Source: Flammula alnicola (Eukaryota; Basidiomycota; Agaricomycetes; Agaricales; Strophariaceae). Taken from it: a stretch of 64,000 nt of DNA. Shown piece after piece: positions 12,994 to 23,301 of this stretch. Position numbers and translations under genes: made by a program. Position 1 is the stretch's first letter. The number at the start of each line of letters is the position of its first letter. The DNA lies in NCBI GenBank assembly GCA_015499995.1, contig JADNRV010000159.1:1-64000 (forward strand). Reading direction: 5' to 3'. The notes under the pieces are model-generated. The model did not search any database. It had not been told where the DNA came from and was given only the letters and a program-made list of their open reading frames with translations.

Positions 12994-13547
12994 ATGAAGT
13001 TCTTCATCAATACTCTCGTCTTCGCTGTTCTCGCGTTCGTCTCTCTCGTCTCCTCAGCCCCTGTCCAACTCTCGGCACGCGACGTCTTCGTGCCACCCGT
13101 GCTCACTCCAGACGTCCACTCGGTCTGGAAAGTTGGATCCACTCAAACCGTCACTTGGTAAGTCTTCGAATTTGAGACAGCAGCGAATCCCTTGCTGACA
13201 TGATCCGCTGCAGGGATCTTACCGACGCTCCGACACAGATCACCAACTCGAAGGCAAAGGTCATTCTTGTCACCGACGGTCTGCTGGACCTCGGTATGTC
13301 TCTCCCCGAGACTGGGAAGTGAACAATATTGATGATTTGATTTACAGACAACCCTCTGGCTGACGGCGTTGATGTTCGTGCCGGCCAGTGCCAAGTGACG
13401 GTGCCCAATGTCGCCCCAGGTGACAATTACCAGATCCTAGGTGAGCAAACTTTCTGGCATGGATATCTTTACCTGACTGATCCGCGCGCTTTGACAGTCT
13501 TCGGTGATTCTGGTAACAGGGGCCAATTCTTCACCATCACAAACTGA
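12994..13547 (+). CDS. Small secreted Kre9/Knh1-like Ig-like protein
   Basis: Four exons (12994-13157, 13214-13293, 13348-13440, 13498-13547) give 387 nt, 128 residues. An N-terminal signal peptide (MKFFINTLVFAVLAFVSLVS) is followed by a short Ig-like domain of the Kre9/Knh1 N-terminal family. Landmarks are VFVPPVLTPDVHSVWKVGS, TQTVTW, VTVPNVAPGDNYQI and VFGDSGN. In yeast the family acts in beta-1,6-glucan synthesis; in basidiomycetes such small proteins are abundant, secreted and mostly uncharacterised. It lacks the Ser/Thr-rich GPI tail present in its relative at 16066-17171, so it is predicted to be released rather than anchored. All three intron positions and phases match those of that relative, so the two share a duplication ancestry. 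Confidence 0.85.
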
Positions 13548-13669
13548 AGTGCTGGCCAACGGCGAGGAAGCTTACGATGACGCGTAAAAAATTAACGAAT
13601 GGACGCTTGACGATTCCAGCCGGCCTGCAAAAACTTTCAAAATTCCGAACTCTTCACCCTCATGCCCTG

Positions 13670-14689
13670 TACGGTTGGCGAGCAGGGTCAGGTCTGTTCG
13701 AAGCCAGATGCGTCAAGTTTTGGCAGGAGCGCGGGGTCCTCGTCACCGCTTCCCAAGCATTCATGAATAATGTGACACAGTTTACAAGTCTGAAGCCTTA
13801 GGCCTTGAGTGTCGCATACTCCGAGTCGCACCAAGGTGTGTCAATGTAGCCGCCTAACATATCTTAAGTACCCTCAGTGTGCTCAATTTCCGTTACAGGC
13901 TGAAAGCACTTATTTAATATCTAACAGTACAACATGATACTCTGATGTGTCGAGCGTCCATGTGGACGGTAGCACAAATAACAGCGCAAAAAAGTCAGTC
14001 CAAAGCAAGTCCAAAGATACTCGCATCGTTGTGTAATAAATAAAATAACCTGATTGACCCAAGATTGACCGCGACTGAGCTTATCGATTATCTGTGATGT
14101 GCACATGCATCGCACTTGGAATTAACACAGATTGGGAAGAATGCTTGCTGGAGTTATTTCGCGGCTATTGGAGCGCACTACAGCACGCACTAGGACGTAT
14201 AGATAAAATAAATTATTCAATTCCCGTAAATCTGGCTGGCTATGGTTTTGCATGGAAAATATATGTTGGAGGCCGACCGAGCTCGGCTACGGTTGTAGGG
14301 GCTCGGGACGCGTCGAATGGCAGGCCGTTCAATGTCGCATCGAAGGCAAGGCAAGGATGTCTTGTGGTGAGTTCGCGTCTATCTAAGGAGATGCACAGCC
14401 TCTAAAACTATCTAATCAAATCTAGCCAAGGTTCAACGTTCCTGCCGGATGGGAGGCATTTCCGGATGACTACAGCAATCCATCATGACCTCCACTTGCT
14501 GCCGAAAAACATGTCATCTGCTACTTAAATTCGTTGGTAACATACAGGGAATTTATTATTCATAATAGAACTTGAATACAGGTAATAAATTGCGACTATG
14601 AAGGTCACAACCTTCAGAAGCGTGGACCCCAGTGGTAAAAATACACCATCCGAAGCTCAAAACAGACCTGACCCTGCTCGCCAACCGTA
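13670..14689. repeat. 29-bp perfect inverted repeat pair about 1 kb apart
   Basis: The 29 bp beginning TACGGTTGGCGAGCAGGGTC at 13670-13698 recur exactly in reverse complement at 14661-14689. Similarity fades quickly outside the core. No target duplication or transposase-like ORF is visible. The pair could be the ends of a decayed element or two remnants of one dispersed repeat. Confidence 0.6.
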
Positions 14690-15938
14690 GCCCTGTTACA
14701 TGGCGTGTAATACATACAAGGACTCAACATGGACTCGCTTCGTAGGCTCGTACTGTATCATCATAACTTCCAACCCATCTGTACTACCACTGCGCACTCA
14801 GGCCTGGACTCTTCTTACACGTATCGTACTCCCTTGTCTACATAATTCCATAATTCCCTAGATAATACTCTTCTTCCGACTCCTTCTCGGAGTTTCCTCC
14901 AACAATCAACTGACTTCTTGTCATAATGCATTTCTACCTTACGGTGGTCAATGCTATATTGTCACGGTCTTCAATAAATCAAATTTGTCCATCTTGGTCT
15001 GAAATCACTTTTTTTGACATCTACTACATTTCTAAGCACAAAATTTGTGACATCTCAATATTTTCTGAGGCATCTAGTCTCTTACGTTGTTTTTTATGTT
15101 AGCATAGAGTAGAGGGGTGTGCTAGGGCTTAAGCGCTTATATCTCAAGTTTGGCCTAGATCTAGTCAATATCAAGTGACCCGCCACTGCTGATATCCCGC
15201 TGTCGTCCTTGTCGGGCTTGGCCTGCTACTCGGAAATGTGTCGACATTAGCTCGAGATAACCATTCAACAAGTCCAGACTATGTAATAGTACTGACAACG
15301 GCCAGGCGCTTAACGGCGTCCAAAAACCCCAAAGAGGAAATGACGCGCGCCTCTGCATCACCGCCTCGGCGATGCCCAGCCGTGCTTAGTTCTGAGCGGC
15401 GGGATTTGGGTGCCTCCACAAACTGTTTCAAATTTGAGATGCCTCAAAAAATGCTGTTAGAAATGAGATGCCAGAAAAAAAGCGTCAACAGAACCGAGGT
15501 ACCAAAAAATAGGTATGATTATTAGTTGAGATGTCAAAGTTTTGAGACATCTTACTGAAATTAGTTGTCAAAATTCCGACTTATTACAATTTATTTTTTG
15601 AAGATATAAGTATGTGCCATATTTCAGCTTTCTCCCACCAATCTCCCACTCCTGTTCGGATTGCTCGCGTCCACATAAAGTGCATTACTCCGGAAATAAC
15701 CTACATATGTAATCCTCTGTTTGCGATTCAAACTCGGCTCTTATTCCAATAGTTACGTTTCTGTCAAACTTATTGTTATCCGCAGGGAAAAGAAGCAGCC
15801 AGAATACATGCATGGACGTGCGCATGTGCACCTTATCAGTGGGATTTGCGGTGAAGGAAAGAGAGCGTACCCCGGCCAGCCCCGGCCATCATGCTGCATA
15901 AACCACGGGTCACATGGGCTTCTATACCCGACCCTCAA

Positions 15939-15944
15939 TATAAA
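15939..15944 (+). promoter_or_regulatory. TATA box of the second Kre9/Knh1-like gene
   Basis: TATAAA in CAATATAAACGACGG lies about 122 bp upstream of the ATG at 16066, similar to the arrangement at the paralogue. Confidence 0.45.
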
Positions 15945-16065
15945 CGACGGATTCTGAATCAGAACATACGAGAAAGTGACGCTTGTCTCCTCACCACGTC
16001 CAGTGTCCACCACTTGCCCGCCGCTGGTGCCCATCCCCTAACGAGCTTGTAGCCCAACGATAATC

Positions 16066-17171
16066 ATGTTCGCCCTCCAATCGTTCACGGCCGTTCTTGC
16101 CTTCTTCGCCTTGGTCATTCAGGCCTCGCCGTTATCCCGTCGGGATGTCATTACGCCCAACATTACGAGTCCGACAGCTGACTCGGTGTGGCCAGTTGGG
16201 TCCAATCAGACGGTGACGTGGTGCGTACATCCCTACATTATTTGCGGGACATCGCAGGAAATGGACACGCATGCTTACTATTTTATGAATCCACGCCTTG
16301 CAGGGATACCTCCAACTTTCCTCCTGTCTCGCAAATTACGAACATACTGGGCAAGGTCATTCTTGGATTCAACGCGAACAATAGCCTGAACCTCGACTTC
16401 AGTGAGTACTCTTTTCTTGCACAGGTTCTGCTACACTATCCATAGACGGATCGCGGAACGAAATGAATCGCACGTTGAATACTTGCTCCTAAATGCTGCG
16501 ATCACATTCACACTTCCTGTACACACGCCAGGATTGTGGCGAGCAGAAGTTGTAATTCCGTCTTTCATCCTACCTTGACCGCTTCACCCTTTACATTGAA
16601 GCGTTGCTCATGGAAACTTCATTTCAGACAATCCTCTGGCGCAGAACTTCAATCTCACAGATGGAAGCGTTCAGGTCACAGTTCCCAATGTCCAACCACG
16701 CAACGACTACCTCATTGTCTGTGAGTAATCCTTTAAGTGCATATTCAAACTTGCATGGACCTCGGCCTTATGGGATTATTTCATATAGTGTTCGGGGACT
16801 CGGGCAACACCAGTCCCGCATTTAGCATCACGCGTATCTCTGCTCCAGGCTCTTCCTCAGACCCGCCGTTAGCCCCCACAGGATCGGAGTCTTTGATCAC
16901 CACGCCCATACCCATCACTGGCTCAGTAATCACTGGCGGGTCGTCCTCAGCTTCTACGACCGCTACTTTGACCGACTCTACCCCTCTTACCACCCCTACA
17001 AGCCCTTCTTCGAGCGTCTCATCGACCCACTCATCCTCATCTTCGAGTAGTGGGGCTTCTCCTTCGCCCTCGACAACGAGCGCGGCATGGTCTCTTCACG
17101 AACCCGACACCATGAGTTTCAAGGGTCTCTCTGTTTGCATGGCTGCTATGATCATGCTTATCATGGCTTGA
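16066..17171 (+). CDS. GPI-anchored Ser/Thr-rich Kre9/Knh1-like cell-surface protein
   Basis: Four exons (16066-16220, 16304-16401, 16628-16720, 16789-17171) give 729 nt, 242 residues. It has a signal peptide (MFALQSFTAVLAFFALVIQ) and the same Ig-like Kre9/Knh1 domain as the gene at 12994 (SPTADSVWPVGSNQTVTW, VQVTVPNVQPRNDYLIV, LFGDSGN). A long Ser/Thr/Pro-rich stalk and a hydrophobic C-terminus (VCMAAMIMLIMA) follow, the pattern of a GPI-anchoring signal. The stalk is expected to be heavily O-mannosylated. Intron phases match the paralogue 3 kb upstream. Intron 2 (226 nt) is unusually long for this locus. A cell-wall role is inferred from the family. Confidence 0.85.
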
Positions 17172-18168
17172 TATGACCCCACCGAATCCTCCTTATCGCT
17201 CGACACTGGCAGTGGCCTATGTCATGTCAGCCAGGTCAAATTTTGCTTCCACGATTTCCAATGACTTTTCATGTTTCGTTGAACATTTAATTTCCGGATA
17301 ATGAACCATATCAATTCGCATTTTCTCATTCACATCTTCTAGTATACTCTACGTTAGCCATCATCATCTTTACTGCATATTCATTTTTACACAACACATC
17401 GCACTACGACTTTACGACTTCCAGTTTTTTGCTCTCTTGAATATCCCTCCTGGATTTAGTCTGGCCATCTACGTAGGACCTACTCTTGCATCTTGGTTAG
17501 CTAGTTATCATCAACATCTGCATGTACTATAGCCACTATCACATCTCGAATTCTCGAACTCTCGAACTTTTGGTTGTCTGGATCCTGCGCCCTGGATTCT
17601 GGTAAATGAAACTATCGATGATCATTAATCATTGGTGTGTAACACGAACATGAGTGGGTTAATGACTGACGGATAACCCCGACATTGCATGGCAGTTTGG
17701 GGTCGGTTTTTGCTCTTCGCAAACCCCTTCGACGAACTTCGCCGATGGCGTTTGCGGGGCCGTCATGATGATCATGTATTTCGGTTCTGCACTTCTATTC
17801 GTGTTGAACGTTGAGGCGTCGATGCCGTTAACTCTCTCATGAGAACCAGTGAGAGACAAAACGCGTCCATACTGTAATTTAATATCGCGTTGGCGAGCTT
17901 GCGCGTTGGTTGCTCGATGGTCGGCGCGTCTGCCCAGTGGTCGCGTGACGTGTCCGACAATTGGTGGGTCACCGCGTTTCTCCACAACAGTCGTCTTGAC
18001 TGACGCGACATCGACTTTATAAGACCACAAAGTCCCAAAGTAGCTGTGCGAGCATATGAATGGCAGACTCCGTTCCAAGCGTCTGCGAGCAACGACCCAA
18101 GATGTACCACATGAGAGCACCGTACCCTCGATTGCCAGCCTCAGTTTGAATGTCAATTCTAGCGGACT
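17172..18168. other. 3' flank and unassigned sequence
   Basis: An open minus-strand frame covers 17659-18156 (165 codons) but shows no recognisable motif, no splice context and no homology to its neighbours that I can see. I do not call it a gene. Confidence 0.35.
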
Positions 18169-18473
18169 GTCAAGGTTTCGGATGAGTTACTACTGGAGGT
18201 TCTGTCGTATTATCCAGGAACCCCAAATGGAACTCTCATACTAATGATATTGATGTCGACGAGCGTGTCGCTCGACGTGAGGCATTGGACTCCCTCTCTC
18301 AAACATGCCGCAACTTGCGCAAATTCTTCCACCCATATATTTGGGAATGCGTTGAGGCTGGCTCTGGTATGGAGGTCGGAAACACCATCCTCTATGGTGA
18401 AACCAAGAAGCGCGATAGAAATTTGCACTTGAGCTCTGCGCCATCTCGAGATTGTGACCATTCGAGATCCTAG
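18169..18473 (+). pseudogene. F-box protein fragment with frameshift
   Basis: The plus strand reads KVSDELLLEVLSYYPGTP, the start of a basidiomycete F-box. Near 18240 the frame shifts, and in a second frame it continues ERVARREALDSLSQTCRNLR then KFFHPYIWECVEA, the usual second half of that domain. No ATG precedes it, and the frame ends at about 18473, where the minus-strand kinase-like pseudogene begins. It is a 5'- and 3'-truncated fragment brought next to the kinase remnant by rearrangement. Confidence 0.6.
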
Positions 18474-19332
18474 GGGTACCCCACTACGAAAGATAGTAGG
18501 ACGGTCGGTAGTCTTCCTTCTGTGCGTCTGGAGGGAACATTACAGCTAAATCAAAGTCAAACAGGGCATATGAAAGCAACCCCTTGAGTGAAGATCTGGC
18601 GCACAACACTTTTCGGTCGTCTCCGAAATGGTTGACCAGAACATTACCCTGATTTATGTCCTAGATAACATTCAACGTTGGTTCGTGATGCGTATATAGA
18701 AAACTAACTCACGCGATGGACAATATTATGTGAATGTAGAAAGGCCAGGCCCTATAGCCAACGTTGATCCTTTAAAAAGACTCGAGAGCAATAGACATAC
18801 TCAATTTCAACATGGAGTGCATGATTTCTCAGATTTGCACGATATCACGCATAGTACTCGGCTTTGGGAGGTGGATCGCAGAGCCCGGTCCAGAATAACG
18901 GAAAGGAATGAGAGCTACATCAGACTCCAGAGAAAGTCGAAGTGGCGATCGCACTCATGATCACCTAGTCATGACAGGTAAAAGATCCAGAACGGGAATA
19001 CTTAACTTAATTCTCCTTTGAGAGTCTCATGGCTTTGTGTGCTCAAGAAACGCAAGATACGATATTCGTCGCTGTCGTGTCGCCTCACTGTGTCCTGCCA
19101 AAGATGACTCGCCCTGATAATAAAAACATTAAGCCTTTCAAAAAGATCAGTACGGGATAAAGGATTACTTACGGATCTTTCGTGTCCGGACTCGGAGTGG
19201 GACCATCATGGCGTCCAGTATTTTAGTATCGTGATAAGCGTAGGGTATTGGGCTTCCGCGGAATCTTCGAACGGGAAAGACGGCCTTTTAGCAAGCGACA
19301 CGTAGCCGTTTTTTGTGGAAATCCCACTAAGG

Positions 19333-19633
19333 TAAGATAGGCTTCACGCGTTGTGGTGATGTTTATGTCAGCGTGACGAGCCGTGACCCGGGCCAAATTC
19401 AAGGCCCGCCATCACGATTGATTTGGCCATCTTCGTCCTCAATTCCGTCCTGGCACAACGGCAACATCACTTTTCGGAAAATGCTTTCCTACAAAAGGTC
19501 AGAATTTGGATTTACTGCACTTTCTAGGAAGCGAATTTTGCAAAAAATTTGTTGTCGAAATGCCCTGCCGGATTTGGTGGATTTGTCACGGTTTCTTATG
19601 TAAACATCACCACAACGCGTGAAGCCTATCTTA
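19333..19633. mobile_element. Short TA-flanked MITE (element A)
   Basis: Terminal inverted repeats of about 35-40 bp: the left end after TA reads AGATAGGCTTCACGCGTTGT and the right end is its reverse complement before TA. The TA copies are at 19333-19334 and 19632-19633. There is no coding capacity. It sits inside the copy 1 kinase pseudogene, so it inserted after or during its decay. Confidence 0.75.
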
Positions 19634-20216
19634 GGGGCCATCAGGAACCAGCTAGCTTATGTAAGCGCTTATATAAGCGGCAAAATCTGGCCTGCAAGAA
19701 AAAATAGAAATTTTGGACGGTATTTTCAGTGATAATTGAGTTAGGTGAAAATATTTTAAGACTTGCATTGGAAGGCAATTGGTGTGTTATAATATATTTG
19801 AATGCCTTATATATGTAGAATTCTGCCCTCTATACGTTGAGACAGTGTGCAAAGTGTGGGGTGTTTGCGGCGGGGCTGTCGGCAGACCATGCCGCGCAGG
19901 CCGATGTCCATTTATAGTAGCTTACATAATACCCTAACCCTAAACTGCGGCAAAATCTTTGAGGTCAAAAATGTAAAAAGTTGCAGGATGAATGGAAATG
20001 CACGAAAAAAACCACAGGAAAAAAATCAGGTTTTTTCCAAGAATGGTCAATAACTCTATTAAAACTTGATCAATTTCAAATCTGTAAACTGAGAGTTGCA
20101 AGGATTATTAAAGGCTACAATTCTACATTTTCAAAAGTGTGGGATATGTTTTTGTTGCCAAGGAATAGCGAGCTCGTTGTCTGCTTACATAAGGGTGGTT
20201 GGATCATAATGACCCC
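19634..20216. mobile_element. Second TA-flanked element abutting the first (element B)
   Basis: The left end reads GGGGCCAT...CCAGCTAGCTTATGTAAGC; the right end in reverse complement reads GGGGTCAT...CCACCCTTATGTAAGC. TA lies on both sides (19632-19633 shared with element A, and 20217-20218). Removing A and B and one TA from each joins CTCTATAAG to GTACCTTAG in the minus-strand kinase reading, restoring alignment to the intact copy. An internal palindrome (AAGCGCTTATATAAGCG) and two telomere-like CCCTAA units are present. No transposase ORF. Confidence 0.65.
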
Positions 20217-20340
20217 TACCTTATAGAGAATGTAACCGATGTTCCTCGAACGCGTGCAGCTGACAGTGGCGTCGTATTCCTCTCCTAACTCAAATGAGAA
20301 TGGTATATTTATGTCGATAACGGGATAAGCAACGTGCATT

Positions 20341-21035
20341 TGAGAATTATAAGTGTTGAGAATGCGACAATACCTGAGGTAGCTATTTACCGGCAACGCC
20401 TCGTTACCCGACATTGGTTCAGAACACGAGAGAGAACAAGCGAGTGAAATTTGATCAAAACGGAACCAGATCTAGAAATAACCACGTGGCTGCACGTACG
20501 TCATTTATCGGGCTTATCGGGATTGAGGCTTTTGCACTTCAAAAATACATGGGGAATAGTCTGGGAAGGACCTGTGAGTGTCAGACTAATTGACATACAT
20601 ACTGATGTTGAGCAGATACCGCACACAATCGAGGACACGCTATGGGAGACCAGAGCTGAGCGCTGTGTGACGATAAAGTGGTCTGATGACGGGGGCTAGC
20701 AACGATTGGGACCACATCGGTTTCCATATCGGTTTCAGAACAGACATCGCACAGGTAAGTAAGTACCCCGAGGAAGGAAGTAGACTTGTAACTGAACTTG
20801 CTTTCGTTCAGACACTGACAGTTACCGCGAAATGAACGTTGACTTAAGAAGTTTCATGAATTCATGAGATGGTAAGCAAGGCCAAAATTGGGAGTGCTAG
20901 CCTACGATCGTGATTGAAACGGTGACCAAGGATTGGGTAGGGATCGAATCCAGCAACCGTCTTTGCCGATTTCACCTTGCAGGCCACGGTATAAGTACGG
21001 GGCAGAAATGTTGGCAACGGCCCACATTTTCTCCC
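20341..21035. other. Promoter region of the cyclopropane-fatty-acid synthase
   Basis: No supported CDS. The open frame that runs into exon 1 of the downstream gene has an upstream ATG at 20910 but no conserved residues before MSLPDAKPPF, so 21036 is preferred as the start. Confidence 0.4.
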
Positions 21036-23099
21036 ATGTCTTTGCCAGACGCCAAACCGCCGTTTTCCGTCTCTTCCATAGCGGACAGAGCATGGAACTG
21101 CGTTGCCGAGACAGCGTTCAGGACCAGTTGGACCCCTATTGCTCGTCTCGCTGAGGCTGCTGTTGTAGCGTACGTTCATCTTTCTTATTGAAATGGCAAT
21201 GCTGAACCGTCGTACTCAATGCAGGTTGATGCAGAATATCACCGTCGGGCAGCTACGTGTGCTCACGTATTCTCACATTTATACTTTCCCTATCCCCGAT
21301 CCTGGCACCGTATCAAAAAATGCCAATCCTGGATTGAAGGCCGAACTCCGTGTTGTCAATGACGCTTTCTGGGTTCGCCTTTGTGCCATGAGCGACTTGG
21401 GGTTCGCGGAGGCATACATGTACGGTGACGTCGAATGTGACGACCTCGTCTCGCTGTTCCGGGTGCGTTGTCAGTTGCAAACACATTCTAAATGTGACTG
21501 ACTGTAGTTCAGATTTTCTTGGAGAACAGAGAAAATCTTTCCAACCTCAACTCGCGTCTGTCTTATCTTTTCACGCTCCCACAGAAAATCACATCGTATC
21601 GCTTCCTGAATACAATCAGCAACTCACGGTCCAACATTTCTGCTCATTATGATATCTCGAACGACATGTTTTCAGGTAACCATGAACTTCAATAAAATTA
21701 CGACTGAGTTAAATTTCTCCCAAGGCTTCCTTTCAGAAGACATGACATATTCATGTGCCATCTTCCCCGAATTAGACGGAGATCTTGCAGGCGAAAAGAG
21801 CGTTCAAAGTAAGTGGAGCGGTGGACAGGGACTAAAGCGGTTGTCGCCGATGCATGCGCTCCCACCGTCGCCTCCATCATCGGACCCAGGTGACGCGCAA
21901 CGAGAGATGCTCCACTTCCCTGAACACATCAACGAATACCCACAAGGCCCAGAATCAGACCCCCTCTTCGACGCGCAGATCCGCAAACTGCAACACATCA
22001 TCGACAAACTGCACATCCCGCCACCCCTCTTATCCGGCGCGCGCGTGCGCGTGCTCGAAATCGGCACGGGGTGGGGCGCGCTCGCCATCCGCGTCGCAGA
22101 AGCCCACTCCCACGTCGAGATCGACACGCTCACGCTGTCCAGCGCGCAGAAGGTGCTCGCGGAGCAGCGCATCGCTGCCCGCGGGCTGGGCAATCGGATC
22201 AGGGTGCACTTGATGGACTATCGGAATATGCCCGCCGAGTGGGAGGGGCGCTTCGCACGGTTTGTTAGTGTGGAAATGATAGAGGCGGTGGGGAGGGAGT
22301 TTTTGGACGAGTATTGGCGCGTGGTGGATTGGGCGATGGAGAGGAAGGGCGCGGTTGGGGTGGTGCAGGTTATCAGTATACCAGAAGCGAGTAAGTGGTT
22401 TATTTTATTCCTGGTGTTCTTATTGAATCTGAACGATGACTAGGATTCGAGCGATATATTAGAGAAATAGACTTCATACGCAAATGGGTGCGTTACGTTG
22501 TCTGACACGCATTGATTAATCTAAATCGTGGGTTCGGCGTTGTTCCATCAACAGAGTAAGTCCTTGTACTCCACGTGGAGAAACGTCTAACGCAAACGTA
22601 TTGCCAGTATTCCCCGGAGGCTTCCTCCCAACGCTAACATTCCTCATGTCCACACTCACCGATGGCTCCAAAGGCCGCCTCATCGTCGAGTCCATAGAAA
22701 ACATCGGCCCGCACTACGCGCGCACACTCCGCGAGTGGCGCCGGCGGTTCATACAGAAGTTCGAGGCGGTGATTGTGCCTGCGCTGCAGAAGGAATATGC
22801 GCTGAGAAGCCACCAGTCGAGCAAGGTGCTGGGACGTGAGGAGATTGAGGTGTTCAGGCGGAAGTGGCTTTGTACGTATTTTAATATCTCTCGTGTTGTT
22901 GGTTGCTGATACGGTGTGTTCGGGGACAGATTATTACTGCTATTGCGAGGTCGGATTCACGACTAGGACACTGGGAGGTCTGCCGCCTTTATTTCTCGGT
23001 GCTATAAAAGTAACTAATGAATTTTGGACTTTCATAGACCATATCATGACTTTCATGCGTGAAGGAAACCGAGAATATGGTTGTGATGTGTATGAATGA
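21036..23099 (+). CDS. Cyclopropane-fatty-acyl-phospholipid synthase-like methyltransferase
   Basis: CFA synthases use S-adenosylmethionine to add a methylene across acyl-chain double bonds of phospholipids. Eight exons fit: 21036-21169, 21225-21462, 21513-21675, 21725-22390, 22444-22487, 22555 (one base), 22608-22871 and 22930-23099. They sum to 1680 nt, 559 residues. Landmarks are ITVGQLRVLT, NISAHYDISNDMFSGFLSED, MTYSCAIF, the SAM-binding loop VRVLEIGTGWGALAIRVA, LTLSSAQ, FVSVEMIEAVG, IREIDFIRKWIFPGG and YYYCYCEVGF. A charged, Pro-rich insert of about 55 residues lies between the substrate loop and the SAM site. The invariant I of IFPGG exists only if a single A at 22555 is used as an exon, flanked by CAACAG and GTAAGT. 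Without it the frame breaks. Confidence 0.9.
22555..22555 (+). other. Predicted one-nucleotide exon in the CFA synthase gene
   Basis: The upstream exon ends in TGG at 22487 with donor GTGCGT, and the downstream exon starts TATTCCCCGGAGG at 22608. A base is needed to make ATA-TTC-CCC-GGA (I-F-P-G). Between them CATCAACAG|A|GTAAGTCC offers an acceptor and a consensus donor separated by exactly one A. The flanking introns would be 67 and 52 nt, normal for this locus. Confidence 0.6.
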
Positions 23100-23301
23100 G
23101 GATAGATACCTTTCGTTGTGGTAAGTTTAGAATTAACATGCGCGTACGTCTGAGGACGTTAGAATCCATGCATTGTACAGTCTACATTTTAGTACCCTTT
23201 AGGTCCTCGGATGCTGCACCGATCCTTACGCGCCGCAGGGGCTTGACGCGTCAGTAAACGAATCTAATGTAGCACCGTCTCCCCTTAAGAGTAGGGAATC
23301 A

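Larger units (their letters stand above)
13548..16065. other. Gene-poor spacer with dispersed repeats
   Basis: No supported CDS in about 2.5 kb between the two Kre9/Knh1-like genes. It contains an exact 29-bp inverted pair (annotated separately) and, between about 15010 and 15560, repeated short motifs of the form GAGATGYC/GRCATCTC on both strands. It is plausibly remnant mobile DNA. Confidence 0.45.
18474..20340 (-). pseudogene. Kinase-like pseudogene, copy 1, interrupted by two TA-flanked elements
   Basis: On the minus strand this region can be matched piece by piece to the intact gene at 23302-24908. N-terminal IPFSFELGEEYD lies near 20270-20315. QYP then YAYHDTKILDAMMVPLRVRT lies near 19170-19270. 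The catalytic loop HRDINQGNVLVNHF and LFDFDLAVMFPP lie near 18530-18700, and an in-frame stop replaces one W of SWWGTP near 18487. The C-terminal third is missing, cut off at the F-box fragment. Two short elements (19335-19631 and 19634-20216) sit side by side in its 5' half. Frames are broken repeatedly, so it is not functional. Confidence 0.8.

Noticed and set aside
17659..18156. 165-codon minus-strand ORF
   Set aside because: No recognisable domain, splice context or similarity to neighbours; kept only as a note in the spacer entry.
19931..19946. Telomere-like CCCTAACCCTAA units
   Set aside because: Only two units, internal to a transposon-like segment; not a telomere or an interstitial telomeric array.
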